Source: Amycolatopsis vancoresmycina
GTDB taxonomy: Bacteria > Actinomycetota > Actinomycetes > Mycobacteriales > Pseudonocardiaceae
Assembly (NCBI RefSeq): GCF_000716785.1
Contig: NZ_JNYY01000018.1
Location: 62,001 to 126,000, forward strand
Direction of reading: 5' to 3'
Length of the DNA: 64,000 nt
The translations under genes and the position numbers were made by a program. The notes under the pieces were generated by a model, which worked only from the letters and a program-made list of their open reading frames with translations, did not search any database and had not been told where the DNA came from. How positions within the stretch are numbered: the stretch's first letter is position 1; every line of letters starts with the position of its first letter. Shown here one piece after another: positions 25,733 through 33,902 of this stretch.

Positions 25733-25937
25733 ACACGCTCGACACGCTGGCTTCGTCATCGCGACCTTGCGGCGCGGCTCCGGCTCACTGATCTCTGGAA
25801 CGCATCGCTGGCCACCCTTCGATCCGGCGTCCCGGAAAATGTACACACCTAAGGCCCTTGTGGACAGACGGCAAACGGGCTGAAACTGTCCGTGAGTGGT
25901 TCATCACCACCACCGAGCGCAAGGGTTTGGGGGAAAA

Positions 25938-27218
25938 ATGGTCACATTGGGGGAACGGTCTGGACAAGGCGTGATTTCTGGTGTTGCGGGCTGGGCGCTG
26001 TGGCGGCGGCCGCCCCGCTGGATCGCTGTCACGCTCGCGGCGATCGCAGTACTGGTGGGCTGGACGGCCGTCGCCACGGTCACCACCCCGGTCACGTTGA
26101 AGCACCTGGGCATCCTGGGCCTGCTGGGGGCCCTCGCACTGGCCCAAACCGAGGTCAGCCGCCGGATCGAGCGCCAGCGCCGCATCCTGAGCGACGGCCC
26201 GCACATGAACATGACGTCGGTGTGGCTGCTGCCCGCCGCGCTCCTGCTGCCGACGCAGCTGGTCACCTTGCTCGGGGTGACGCTGTACGTCGGCCTGGCC
26301 CTGCGCAGCTGGTCGGGCACCCGCCCGGGCCAGCCGCACCGGGTCGCCGCGAACGCCACCAGCGCGACGCTGTCGGCGTGCTCGGCCGGGCTGGTCACGC
26401 TGTACTCGCCCGAGCTGAGCGTCGTCACCGTCTCGATCGCGGTGCTGGTGTACTTCGTGGTCAACGCGGCCCTCACCGGACTCGGCCTCTACCTGGCCAA
26501 CCCGGCCGAGGCGACGGTCGAAAGCTGCCTCGGCGGGATGGACGACAACCTCCTCGAGCTGTCCACGCTGTGCGTCGGCGGCCTGCTGGTGATGGTGCTC
26601 GGCCATGAGCCGCTGCTGTCGGTGCTGGTCATCCTGCCGCTGTACGTGCTGCAGCGGTCCGTGCTGGTCAAGCGGCTCGAAGAGCTGGCCACCACGGACC
26701 AGAAGACGCAGCTGCTCAACGCCACCACCTGGCAGGACGGCGCCCAGCGCGAGATCTCGCGCGCCGAGCGCGAGAACGGCAGCTTCGGCGCCATGATGAT
26801 CGACCTCGACCACTTCAAGCGGATCAACGATACCTACGGGCACCTCGCGGGGGACGACGTGCTCAAGGCGGTCGCCGCCGTGGTCAAGCAGGAGACCAGG
26901 GCGCACGACCTGGTCGGCCGGTTCGGCGGCGAGGAGTTCGTCGCACTGCTGCCGTCGACGTCCAAGGAGGACGCCATCGTCACGGCGGAGCGGATCCGGC
27001 AACGGGTCAGCGAGCTGATCATCAGCACCACGACCAACGCGGGCGCCGCCGTCGACATCGAACGGCAGACGGCGTCCATCGGCGTCGCCGCCTACCCGCT
27101 GGACGGGTCGTCGATCGAGGAAGTGATGGCGTCCGCCGACGCGGCCGTGTACGCGGCCAAACACGGCGGGCGAAATAGGGTGGTGGGGTCGGCCGCGGCG
27201 GCGTTGGCCGCGGCTTAG
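25938..27218 (+). CDS. Membrane diguanylate cyclase (GGDEF)
   Basis: A 426-residue protein. About six membrane helices form an N-terminal sensor (residues 25-245), followed by a GGDEF domain that makes cyclic di-GMP from two GTP. The active-site loop is GGEEF at residues 330-334. DLDHFKRINDTYGHLAGD gives the metal site, and an intact inhibitory RxxD site (Arg321-Asp324) lies five residues upstream of GGEEF, so product feedback is expected. There is no EAL or PAS domain. GGGGGA precedes the ATG. It is convergent with the TetR gene 9 bp away. Confidence 0.92.
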   Translation: MVTLGERSGQGVISGVAGWALWRRPPRWIAVTLAAIAVLVGWTAVATVTTPVTLKHLGILGLLGALALAQTEVSRRIERQRRILSDGPHMNMTSVWLLPAALLLPTQLVTLLGVTLYVGLALRSWSGTRPGQPHRVAANATSATLSACSAGLVTLYSPELSVVTVSIAVLVYFVVNAALTGLGLYLANPAEATVESCLGGMDDNLLELSTLCVGGLLVMVLGHEPLLSVLVILPLYVLQRSVLVKRLEELATTDQKTQLLNATTWQDGAQREISRAERENGSFGAMMIDLDHFKRINDTYGHLAGDDVLKAVAAVVKQETRAHDLVGRFGGEEFVALLPSTSKEDAIVTAERIRQRVSELIISTTTNAGAAVDIERQTASIGVAAYPLDGSSIEEVMASADAAVYAAKHGGRNRVVGSAAAALAAA

Positions 27219-27227
27219 CGCCCTTGC

Positions 27228-27872
27228 CTACCGCAGCCGGTCGATGACGTCGCTCGCCTTGGTCTGGAGGCGGGCGACGCCACCGACGGTGAATTCGGTG
27301 AGCAGGTCGATCAGGGCGTCCTGGTCCGGCGGCTCGCCGTCCCAGGTGGCCTGGACCAGTGATTCGGTCATCGCGAAGAAGAGCGTGACGAGCGCGCGGT
27401 CGGCGCGGCCGGAGTCGATGCCGTGCGCCGCCCACCGCTTGCGGCTGGCGTCGGCGTAGACGACGGCCAGCCTCTCCCTCAACCGGGTGAGAGCGGGGTC
27501 GCCGGCGCGCTCGGCCGCCCGGAGCACCCCGTACGCCTCCGGGCTGTCGGCGACGAAGGTGACCATGTTGGCGTAGTTGGCCCGCGCCCAGGCCCGCAGC
27601 CCGGGCTGCGTGTCGGCCACCGAAGGCCCGGCGATGGCGGTGAACGCGCTTTCCTCGGTCAGCGCCACGACCTCGGCGAACAGCGTCGCGCGGTCGCCGA
27701 ACTGCTCGTAGACGGCCTGCCGCGAGACGCCGGCTTCGCGGGCGATCTGCTCGATCGTCGCGCCCTGCATCCCGTGCTGCGCGACGACCCGCGCGGTCGC
27801 CTGCAGCACGCGGGCGCGCTGCTCGGAAACCGGGAGCTTGCGCGGCCGCCCGCGCGGAGCCGGGCTTGACAT
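27228..27872 (-). CDS. TetR-family transcriptional regulator
   Basis: A 214-residue repressor. The N-terminal helix-turn-helix is ARVVAQHGMQGATIEQIAREAGVSRQAVYEQFGD (residues about 28-60). The C-terminal ligand-binding domain is all helical, with FFAMTESLVQATW near the dimer face. It has a GAGGTGG ribosome site. It is divergent from the secreted lipase gene across 87 bp, so it probably represses that gene and itself. Confidence 0.9.
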   Translation of the reverse strand: MSSPAPRGRPRKLPVSEQRARVLQATARVVAQHGMQGATIEQIAREAGVSRQAVYEQFGDRATLFAEVVALTEESAFTAIAGPSVADTQPGLRAWARANYANMVTFVADSPEAYGVLRAAERAGDPALTRLRERLAVVYADASRKRWAAHGIDSGRADRALVTLFFAMTESLVQATWDGEPPDQDALIDLLTEFTVGGVARLQTKASDVIDRLR

Positions 27873-27901
27873 GTGGTCCACCTCACGTGATTCTTTTTCC
27901 G

Positions 27902-27923
27902 ACACCTCTGTCTGAAAAGGTGT
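27902..27923. promoter_or_regulatory. Candidate TetR operator
   Basis: Inverted half sites ACACCT and AGGTGT are separated by 10 bp in the TetR/lipase divergent promoter. They are short arms, but the position is right for an autoregulated repressor. Confidence 0.4.
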
Positions 27924-27959
27924 TCCCCGCGCACTCGACCTGCTCAACGAGGAGCAAGC

Positions 27960-29183
27960 ATGCGTATCTTCTCCCGCCGCGCCCTGTCTGCGGCCGTCGC
28001 CACGGTTTCCGTTCTGGCACTGGCGACGCTCGGCCCGCCCGGCGCCTCGGCCGCGTCCTTCTACGATCCCCCGTCCCCCCTCCCCGCCCTCGGCAACGGC
28101 GACGTCATCCGGCACGAGGCGTCGACGTTCTACATCGACCCGATCCAGCTGATCAAGGCCGACGCGGACGTGCAGCGGATCATGTACCTCAGCCGCGACA
28201 CGCACGACACGCCGATCGCCGTCACCGGCACGGTGCTGACCCCGCACGCGGCCTGGCACGGCTCCGGACCGCGCCCGATCGTCTCCTACGCCGTCGGCAC
28301 GCAGGGCGAGGGCGACGACTGCGCGCCGTCGAAAGCGCTTGCCGCGGGCTTCGAGTACGAAGGCCCGTTCATCGCCGGGCTGCTGACGCGCGGCTACGGC
28401 GTCGTCGTCACCGACTACGAAGGGCTCGGCACGCCCGGGGACCACACGTACGTCAACCGCGCTTCGCAGGGGCACGCGGTGCTCGACGCGATCCGCGCGG
28501 CGCAGCGGCTGCCGGAAGCGGGCCTGCCGGACGACGGCCCGGTCGCGATCGCGGGCTACTCCCAGGGCGGCGGCGCGTCGGCCGCGGCGGCGGAGCTGCA
28601 GCCGAGCTACGCGCCCGAGCTGAAGCTGAAGGGCGCGTACGCCGGAGCAGTGCCGGCAGACCTCGCCGAGGTCGCGAAGAACCTCGACGGGCACTACGCG
28701 GTCGGGTTCCTCGGGTTCGCGCTGGTCAGCCTGAACTACGCGTACCCGGAGCTGAACATCCCGGCGCTGCTCAACGCGCGCGGCAAGCAGCTGTTCGAGC
28801 AGGTCCGGACCGAGTGCACGGTGGAGGCGATCGCCGCGCACGCGTTCACGCAGTCGGCGTCGCTGACCAGCGATGGCCGCTCGCTGACCGCGTACCTCGG
28901 CGAAGAGCCGTACCGGTCGCGGGTGGCCGAGCAGAAGATCGGCTCGCTGAAGCCGTCGGCGCCGGTGCTGATCGTGCACAGCGCACTCGACGACATCGTG
29001 CCCTACGCGCAGGACCGCGACCTGGGCCGGACGTGGTGCGGCAAGGGCGTGAAGTTGCAGTTCAGCACGTCATTGGTGCCGACGCACGTGCTCGGCGCGG
29101 TGCGGGCGTACCCGGAGGCGTTCGCCTGGCTGGAGGGCCGCTTCGCCGGCCTCCCGGCACCGGTCAACTGCGGCTGGTTCTGA
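27960..29183 (+). CDS. Secreted lipase (LIP family)
   Basis: A 407-residue exported alpha/beta hydrolase. The signal peptide covers residues 1-32 (RIFSRRALSAAVATV..., cleavage near ASA-ASF). The nucleophile elbow is GYSQGG with Ser201. ALDDIVPYAQ and the final PTHV histidine complete the triad. Domain order and length match secretory lipases (Candida LIP-type, common in actinomycetes). ACGAGGAGC precedes the ATG. It is probably controlled by the divergent TetR. The natural substrate may be triglycerides or other esters. Confidence 0.9.
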   Translation: MRIFSRRALSAAVATVSVLALATLGPPGASAASFYDPPSPLPALGNGDVIRHEASTFYIDPIQLIKADADVQRIMYLSRDTHDTPIAVTGTVLTPHAAWHGSGPRPIVSYAVGTQGEGDDCAPSKALAAGFEYEGPFIAGLLTRGYGVVVTDYEGLGTPGDHTYVNRASQGHAVLDAIRAAQRLPEAGLPDDGPVAIAGYSQGGGASAAAAELQPSYAPELKLKGAYAGAVPADLAEVAKNLDGHYAVGFLGFALVSLNYAYPELNIPALLNARGKQLFEQVRTECTVEAIAAHAFTQSASLTSDGRSLTAYLGEEPYRSRVAEQKIGSLKPSAPVLIVHSALDDIVPYAQDRDLGRTWCGKGVKLQFSTSLVPTHVLGAVRAYPEAFAWLEGRFAGLPAPVNCGWF

Positions 29184-29198
29184 GGTCTGCCGCGGCTG

Positions 29199-29244
29199 GT
29201 CGTGAGTGGTAAGGCGCGTTCTAACGCGCCTTACCACTCACGAC
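29199..29244. repeat. 46-bp palindrome, copy 4 (compensated variant)
   Basis: Perfect 22-bp arms (29199-29220 and 29223-29244) around CT. Compared with copies 1 and 3 one stem base is changed (GGCGCGTT instead of GGCGAGTT), and the opposite arm carries the matching change. It lies between the convergent lipase and DUF3151 genes. Confidence 0.87.
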
Positions 29245-29251
29245 CGGTGGG

Positions 29252-29662
29252 TCACTTCAGGCCGGTGGCTTCCGCGGCGGCGGGGTCGGAGTCGGCGAGG
29301 AAGGTCTTGCAGCGCTCGTACTCCTCGGTCTCGCCGATCTTGCCGGCGGCCTTGCCGAGGACGGCGAGGGCACGCAGGAAGCCCTGGTTGGGGCGGTGCG
29401 ACCACGGCACCGGGCCGAAGCCCTTCCAGCCGGCGCGGCGCAGCTGGTCCAGGCCCCGGTGGTAGCCGGTCCGGGCGTAGGCGTACGCGGCGACGGTCTC
29501 GCCCGCGTCCAGGGCCTTCTCGGCGAGCGAGGCCCACGCCTCGCTGTAGTCCGGGTGTTCGGCGGCGACGGTGGCCGGGTCGGTCCCGGCGTCGAGCGCG
29601 GCCTGGGCGGCGGTGTGCTCGGGCAGCAGCGTCGGCTCGGGGCCGAGCAGGTTGTGCGTCAT
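29252..29662 (-). CDS. DUF3151 family protein
   Basis: A 136-residue soluble protein recognised as DUF3151 (NLLGPEPTLLP at the start, HPDYSEAWASLAEKAL, and GYHRGLDQLRRAGWKGFGPVPW). It is a small helical, TPR-like actinobacterial family of unknown function, conserved near fba in mycobacteria (from memory). It is preceded by a possible 28-residue hydrophobic peptide gene and convergent with the lipase gene across palindrome copy 4. Confidence 0.88.
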   Translation of the reverse strand: MTHNLLGPEPTLLPEHTAAQAALDAGTDPATVAAEHPDYSEAWASLAEKALDAGETVAAYAYARTGYHRGLDQLRRAGWKGFGPVPWSHRPNQGFLRALAVLGKAAGKIGETEEYERCKTFLADSDPAAAEATGLK

Positions 29663-29677
29663 GGGGCCATTCTGCCC

Positions 29678-29764
29678 CTAGAGGAAGAGGGTCCCCAGCA
29701 CCCCGGCTCCGGCCAGCACCAGGGCGGCGACGAGCACGCCCGCGACAACTCGTTTCGGCATCAT
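29678..29764 (-). CDS. Possible 28-residue membrane peptide
   Basis: A short frame (MMPKRVVAGVLVAALVLAG...) encodes one basic-flanked hydrophobic helix, ending 15 bp before the DUF3151 start. The ribosome site is weak. It may be a real single-TM microprotein or only the tail of a longer, unlikely frame that starts at 29872. Confidence 0.3.
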   Translation of the reverse strand: MMPKRVVAGVLVAALVLAGAGVLGTLFL

Positions 29765-29880
29765 GGCGCGACACCATGCCAAGGGGTGGCCGCTCAGGGC
29801 AAGTTCGTGACCCCTACGGGTGAACCCCGATTTTCGCGTCCTTTGCCACGGTCTTGGCCCACTCGTGACCATGACCGGCC

Positions 29881-31065
29881 ATGATGTCCGGCATGGCCAA
29901 GGCAGTCGACGTCCCGGTGGACGTGATCCCGCGCAGCCCGATCGGCAAGACGCGGCTGTTCTTCACGCGGCACTGGCACCGCGGCGCCCCGGGGCAGCCG
30001 ACCCCGGACTGGGTGCTCCGGTTCTGCTACGGGATGTGGCTGACGGCGTTCGCGTTCAAGCTGCTGGGCTCGTCGTGGGACATGTCGTGGCACTTCCGCT
30101 GGCTGCGCGACGACCTGGCACCCCCGCACCTGATCAACACGGTCGGCACGGTGATCATCGTGGTGCTGGTGGCGATCCACAGCTACACGGGCCTCGGGTG
30201 TGACAAGCGGTCGTTGCGCCTGATGCAGATCGGGCTGCTGACGTTCCTGGTGGCGGCACCGCTGGACGTGATCAACCACCGCGTCAACGGCCTCGACCTG
30301 ACGGCGTGGAGCCCGTCCCACATGATGCTGTACCTGGGCACGGGCATCATGCAGGCGGGCGTGCTGCTGGGCTGGCTGAAGTACGCGCCCCCGGGCCGCT
30401 TCCGGACGGGCGTGCTGCTCGGCCTGTGGGCGTTCTTCCTGGAGAACACGTTCTTCCCGAACGGCCAGCAGGAGTACGGCATCCTCGGCCTGCGCGCGTG
30501 GGAGCGCGGCGAGCCGGAGGCGGAGAAGTCGCTGCTGGACTTCGCGGCCAACCAGATCGGCCACCCGGTCGACCGGACGGCGGTGCTGCACTTCACGATG
30601 CCGATCCCGTCGTGGGTGTATCCGTTGTGGGGCATCGGGGTGATGGCGCTGATCCTGGCCCTGGCGCGTCGGACGCTGGGCTTCCGCTGGGCGGCCACTT
30701 CGGTGGCGCTGGCGTACGTCGCTTACCGGTCGGTGATGTGGCCGTTGTTGCTGGGGCTGGGTTTTCCGGTTTCGACGGTGCCGTTCTACCTCTTGTTCGT
30801 CGGGTTGGCGGTGGACTTGGCGTTCGCGATGAGCTCGGGTGTTCTCCAGGCCGGCGCGGGGGCGCTGCTGGTGACGGCGTTCGGGTACGGGGCGTTCTGG
30901 GTGCAGTCGCAGTTCCGCCCGTGGGTGCTGGGGGACGCGCACACGGAGTCGGCCCCACCGGCGGCGTACTGGACGGCTTTGGTGGTGCTGGGCGGGGTGT
31001 TCGCCCTGTGGGCGGCGGCCGGCCCGGCTTCGCGGCGGTGGTCCGCAAGGCGGGTAACGGTGTAG
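29881..31065 (+). CDS. Polytopic membrane protein, unknown
   Basis: A 394-residue protein with about nine or ten hydrophobic helices and a short cytoplasmic N-terminus. SSWDMSWHFRW and SPSHMMLYLGTGIMQ contain histidines inside helices that could bind metal or haem, and FFPNGQQEYG is a polar loop. I do not recognise a characterised family. Three in-frame ATGs lie close together (29881, 29884, 29893) without a clear ribosome site. Its TAG stop lies in the toxin-antitoxin operator. Confidence 0.75.
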   Translation: MMSGMAKAVDVPVDVIPRSPIGKTRLFFTRHWHRGAPGQPTPDWVLRFCYGMWLTAFAFKLLGSSWDMSWHFRWLRDDLAPPHLINTVGTVIIVVLVAIHSYTGLGCDKRSLRLMQIGLLTFLVAAPLDVINHRVNGLDLTAWSPSHMMLYLGTGIMQAGVLLGWLKYAPPGRFRTGVLLGLWAFFLENTFFPNGQQEYGILGLRAWERGEPEAEKSLLDFAANQIGHPVDRTAVLHFTMPIPSWVYPLWGIGVMALILALARRTLGFRWAATSVALAYVAYRSVMWPLLLGLGFPVSTVPFYLLFVGLAVDLAFAMSSGVLQAGAGALLVTAFGYGAFWVQSQFRPWVLGDAHTESAPPAAYWTALVVLGGVFALWAAAGPASRRWSARRVTV

Positions 31066-31079
31066 CACGCGGTGCTACA
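31061..31079. promoter_or_regulatory. Toxin-antitoxin operator
   Basis: TGTAGCAC-GCG-GTGCTACA is a perfect inverted repeat with 8-bp arms, ending 5 bp before the antitoxin start. Its position matches the autoregulatory operators of type II antitoxins. The first bases overlap the stop codon of the upstream membrane protein gene. Confidence 0.7.
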
Positions 31080-31084
31080 ATCAC

Positions 31085-31366
31085 GTGGTGAACGTCATCA
31101 GCCAGCGCGAGTTCCGGAACAACTCGGCCGCGATCATGGACGCGGTCGAGGCCGGCGAGACGTACCACGTCACCCGCAACGGCGTGGAGATCGCCGAACT
31201 GCGGCCGGTGTCGCGCCGGAAGCAGTTCACCGCGGCGGAGCTGGTCGAGCGGCACAAGCGACTGCCAAGGGTCGATGCAGCCGAGCTGCGTCGAGAGGCC
31301 GGCGAGTTCTTCGGCGACGATCGCCTCGGCGATGACGACAACCCGTGGGAGCGCAAGCATGGCTGA
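31085..31366 (+). CDS. Phd/YefM-type antitoxin
   Basis: A 93-residue antitoxin. The N-terminal DNA-binding fold VNVISQREFRNNSAAIMDAVEAGETYHVTRNG and the stretch ending IAELRPV are typical of Phd/YefM proteins. The acidic, Arg-rich C-terminus (residues 50-93) would wrap the toxin. The start is GTG at 31085 or 31088, both just behind the palindromic operator. The gene overlaps the toxin gene by 8 bp, the classic toxin-antitoxin arrangement. Confidence 0.9.
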   Translation: MVNVISQREFRNNSAAIMDAVEAGETYHVTRNGVEIAELRPVSRRKQFTAAELVERHKRLPRVDAAELRREAGEFFGDDRLGDDDNPWERKHG

Positions 31367-31763
31367 TCGTCACGCCGCCGGGGTGCTGGACACCTGCGCC
31401 TACCTCGAGCTCGGCACGCTTGATCCGGCGGCGCTTCCGGAGTTCCCGGAGATCACCGCGGTGACCATGGCCGAACTCCACCAAGGCGTTGTCATGACAG
31501 CGGACCCGGCCGCGAAGGCCATCCGGAACGAGCAGCTGGGCGCTGCCATCGTCGAGTTCACCCCGTTGCCGTTCGACGGCGAAGCCGCCGCGCGCTACGG
31601 CACGCTGGTCGCGCTGACCATCGCCGCAGGCCGATCGCCGCGACCCCGCCGGGTGGACCTGATGATCGCGGCGATCGCCTCCGTGCGTGGCCTGCCGCTG
31701 TACACCCGCAACGCCAAAGACTTCCGCGGCCTGGAAAGTCTCCTCGAAGTCGTCGAGGTCTGA
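31359..31763 (+). CDS. VapC-type PIN-domain ribonuclease toxin
   Basis: A 134-residue PIN domain. The acidic metal site is Asp11 (GVLDTCAYLEL), Glu39 (TMAELHQG), Asp100 (RRVDLMIAAIA) and Asp121 (YTRNAKDFRGL). VapC toxins cleave tRNA or rRNA and stop translation. It is paired with the Phd-type antitoxin at 31085, and the ATG overlaps the antitoxin end. The hybrid of a Phd antitoxin with a PIN toxin is frequent in actinomycetes. A strong hairpin terminator follows. Confidence 0.9.
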   Translation: MADRHAAGVLDTCAYLELGTLDPAALPEFPEITAVTMAELHQGVVMTADPAAKAIRNEQLGAAIVEFTPLPFDGEAAARYGTLVALTIAAGRSPRPRRVDLMIAAIASVRGLPLYTRNAKDFRGLESLLEVVEV

Positions 31764-31770
31764 AACGACG

Positions 31771-31806
31771 AAGGGGGCCGCCACTCAACCGTGGCGGCCC
31801 CCTCTT
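31771..31806. terminator. Bidirectional hairpin terminator
   Basis: A perfect 12-bp stem GGGGGCCGCCAC / GTGGCGGCCCCC with a 6-base loop. It is flanked by an A-rich stretch upstream and CTCTTC downstream, and lies between the convergent toxin and fba genes. Confidence 0.8.
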
Positions 31807-31819
31807 CGCGCGAAAAGAC

Positions 31820-32851
31820 CTACTTCAGCTTCGTGCCCGCCGAGCCCAGCGCCTGGCAAGCCTCGACGACCCGAGCCGCCATCCCGGCCTCAGCCGCCTT
31901 CAGGTATGACCGCGGGTCGTACACCTTCTTGTTCCCGACCTCGCCGTCGATCTTCAGGACCCCGTCGTAGTTCTTGAAGAAGTGGTCCACGATCGGGCGC
32001 GTGAACGCGTACTGCGTGTCCGTGTCCACGTTCATCTTCACCACGCCGTACGACACCGCCTCGCGGATCTCCTCCGGGAGCGAGCCCGATCCGCCGTGGA
32101 AGACCAGCTCGAACGGCTTCGAGCCCTCCGGGAGGCCCAGCTTCTTCGACGCCGCTTCCTGGCCGCCCTTCAGCACGTCCGGGCGCAGCTTCACGTTGCC
32201 CGGCTTGTACACGCCGTGGACGTTGCCGAACGTTGCCGCCAGCAGGTAGCGGCCCCGGTCGCCCGCGCCCAATGCGTCGATCGTCTTCAGGAAGTCGCCT
32301 TCGGCCGTGTACAGCTTCTCGTTGATCTCCGCCTCGACGCCGTCCTCTTCGCCGCCGACGACGCCGATCTCGACCTCGAGGATGATCTTCGCCGCCGCCG
32401 TCTTGGCCAGCAGTTCCTGGGCGATCTCCAGGTTCTCGTCGAGGTCGATCGCCGAGCCGTCCCACATGTGGGACTGGAACAGCGGGTTCTGGCCGTTCTT
32501 CACGCGCTCGGCCGAGATCTCGATCAGCGGGCGGACGAAGCCGTCCAGCTTGTCCTTCGGGCAGTGGTCGGTGTGCAGCGCGACGTTGACGTCGTACTTC
32601 GCCGCGACGACCTGGGCGAACTCGGCCAGCGCGGTCGCGCCGGTCACCATGTCCTTGACCTTCTGGCCGGACGCGAACTCCGCACCACCGGTGGAGAACT
32701 GGATGATGCCGTCGCTCTCCGCCTCGGCGAAGCCGCGGATGGCGGCGTTCACGGTCTCGGACGAGGTCACGTTGATGGCCGGGTAGGCGAACTCGTTCGC
32801 CTTGGCCCGGTCGAGCATCTCCGCGTAGACCTCGGGGGTGGCGATGGGCAT
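31820..32851 (-). CDS. fba: Class II fructose-bisphosphate aldolase
   Basis: A 343-residue zinc-dependent aldolase of glycolysis and gluconeogenesis, full family length. Catalytic Asp95 and zinc-ligand His96 lie in LHTDHCPKD. ILEVEIGVVGGEEDGVEA, TFGNVHGVYKPG and FHGGSGS hold the remaining zinc and phosphate ligands. The ATG at 32851 has an AAGGAGGAG ribosome site. It is a cytoplasmic housekeeping enzyme, and its neighbourhood (DUF3151, DedA) recalls mycobacterial gene order. Confidence 0.98.
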   Translation of the reverse strand: MPIATPEVYAEMLDRAKANEFAYPAINVTSSETVNAAIRGFAEAESDGIIQFSTGGAEFASGQKVKDMVTGATALAEFAQVVAAKYDVNVALHTDHCPKDKLDGFVRPLIEISAERVKNGQNPLFQSHMWDGSAIDLDENLEIAQELLAKTAAAKIILEVEIGVVGGEEDGVEAEINEKLYTAEGDFLKTIDALGAGDRGRYLLAATFGNVHGVYKPGNVKLRPDVLKGGQEAASKKLGLPEGSKPFELVFHGGSGSLPEEIREAVSYGVVKMNVDTDTQYAFTRPIVDHFFKNYDGVLKIDGEVGNKKVYDPRSYLKAAEAGMAARVVEACQALGSAGTKLK

Positions 32852-33005
32852 CGTTACTCCTCCTTGGCACAGGGTGGTCCCGACCGCATCGTACGAGGTG
32901 TACCGCCGCCGCACACCGGTCCCCGGCGAGAAACTTCCCCGCACGTCGAATCGGTTCAGAAGGGGGTGCTTCCGGCCGCCGGGCGCACCGGCGGCCGGAC
33001 GGAGA

Positions 33006-33830
33006 TCACAGCAGCTCGGACGCCAGCGCGCGGTACGCCGGCCACGGGTCCTCGTTCAGCACCTGGACGACGACCTGGTCGGCCCCCGCGTCCAGGTGGG
33101 CCGACAGCCCCCGCGCGATCGTCGCGGCGTCGCCGTGCAGCGCCAGCGCGTCGACCAGGCGGTCGCTGCCCTCGCCCGCCAAATCGGAGTCCGTGAAGCC
33201 GAGTTTCCGCAGGTTGGCGACGTAGTTCGACAGCCCGAGGTAGTACTTGACGGTGTTGCGGCCGATCGCGCGGGCCTCGTCGGCGTCTGTCGACAGGACG
33301 ACCTTGTGCTCCGGCGCCAGCAGCGGCCCCGCGCCGAGGATTTCGCGCGACGAGCGGGTGTGCTCCGGCGTCGTCAGGTACGGGTGCGCGCCGGCCGTGC
33401 GCGTTCCCGACAGCTCCACCACCTTCGGCCCCAGCGCCGCCAGCGCGCGGCCGGAAACCGGGACACCGGCCGCGTCCAGGCCGTCCAGGTAGTCGACAAG
33501 CGCCGCGTACGGCTTCTTGTACTCCTTCGTCGCTTCGCGGTGGCCTGCGCCGACGCCCAGCAGGAAGCGGTCCGGGTACTTGCCCGCCAGCCGCTCGTAC
33601 ACCTTCGCGATCGACGCCGGTTCGTCCTGCCAGATGTTCACGATGCCGGTCGCGATGACCAGCGAGTCCGTCGCCGCGAGGAGGTCGTCGACGGAGTCGA
33701 GGTCGCCGGCGCCGGGCGAACCGCCCAGCCAGATCGCGCCGTAGCCGAGCTTCTCCGCCTCCGCCGCGAACTTCGCGTCGACGTTCGCGTGGTACCGCCA
33801 GATCCCGAGCTTGCCCAGTTCGATAGCCAT
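33006..33830 (-). CDS. LLM-class F420-dependent oxidoreductase
   Basis: A 274-residue luciferase-like barrel protein, short for the class. It starts MAIELGKLGIWRYHANVD and includes ATGIVNIWQDEPASIAKVYERLAGKYPDRFLLGVGAGH, the conserved LLM stretch that binds F420 or FMN, and PYLTTPEHTRSSREILG. It probably belongs to the F420-dependent subfamily widespread in actinomycetes. The substrate is unknown. It is divergent from an aldo/keto reductase gene across 72 bp. Confidence 0.86.
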   Translation of the reverse strand: MAIELGKLGIWRYHANVDAKFAAEAEKLGYGAIWLGGSPGAGDLDSVDDLLAATDSLVIATGIVNIWQDEPASIAKVYERLAGKYPDRFLLGVGAGHREATKEYKKPYAALVDYLDGLDAAGVPVSGRALAALGPKVVELSGTRTAGAHPYLTTPEHTRSSREILGAGPLLAPEHKVVLSTDADEARAIGRNTVKYYLGLSNYVANLRKLGFTDSDLAGEGSDRLVDALALHGDAATIARGLSAHLDAGADQVVVQVLNEDPWPAYRALASELL

Positions 33831-33902
33831 AGAACACCCCAACGCACGAAGTACCGGTTTTCCTCCCGGTTCCCACGACCCGGGAAGACTAACGTCGGGA
33901 GC

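Noticed and set aside
2335..29244. 46-bp palindromes as insertion-sequence ends
   Set aside because: No transposase, no target duplication and no pair flanking a mobile segment were found.
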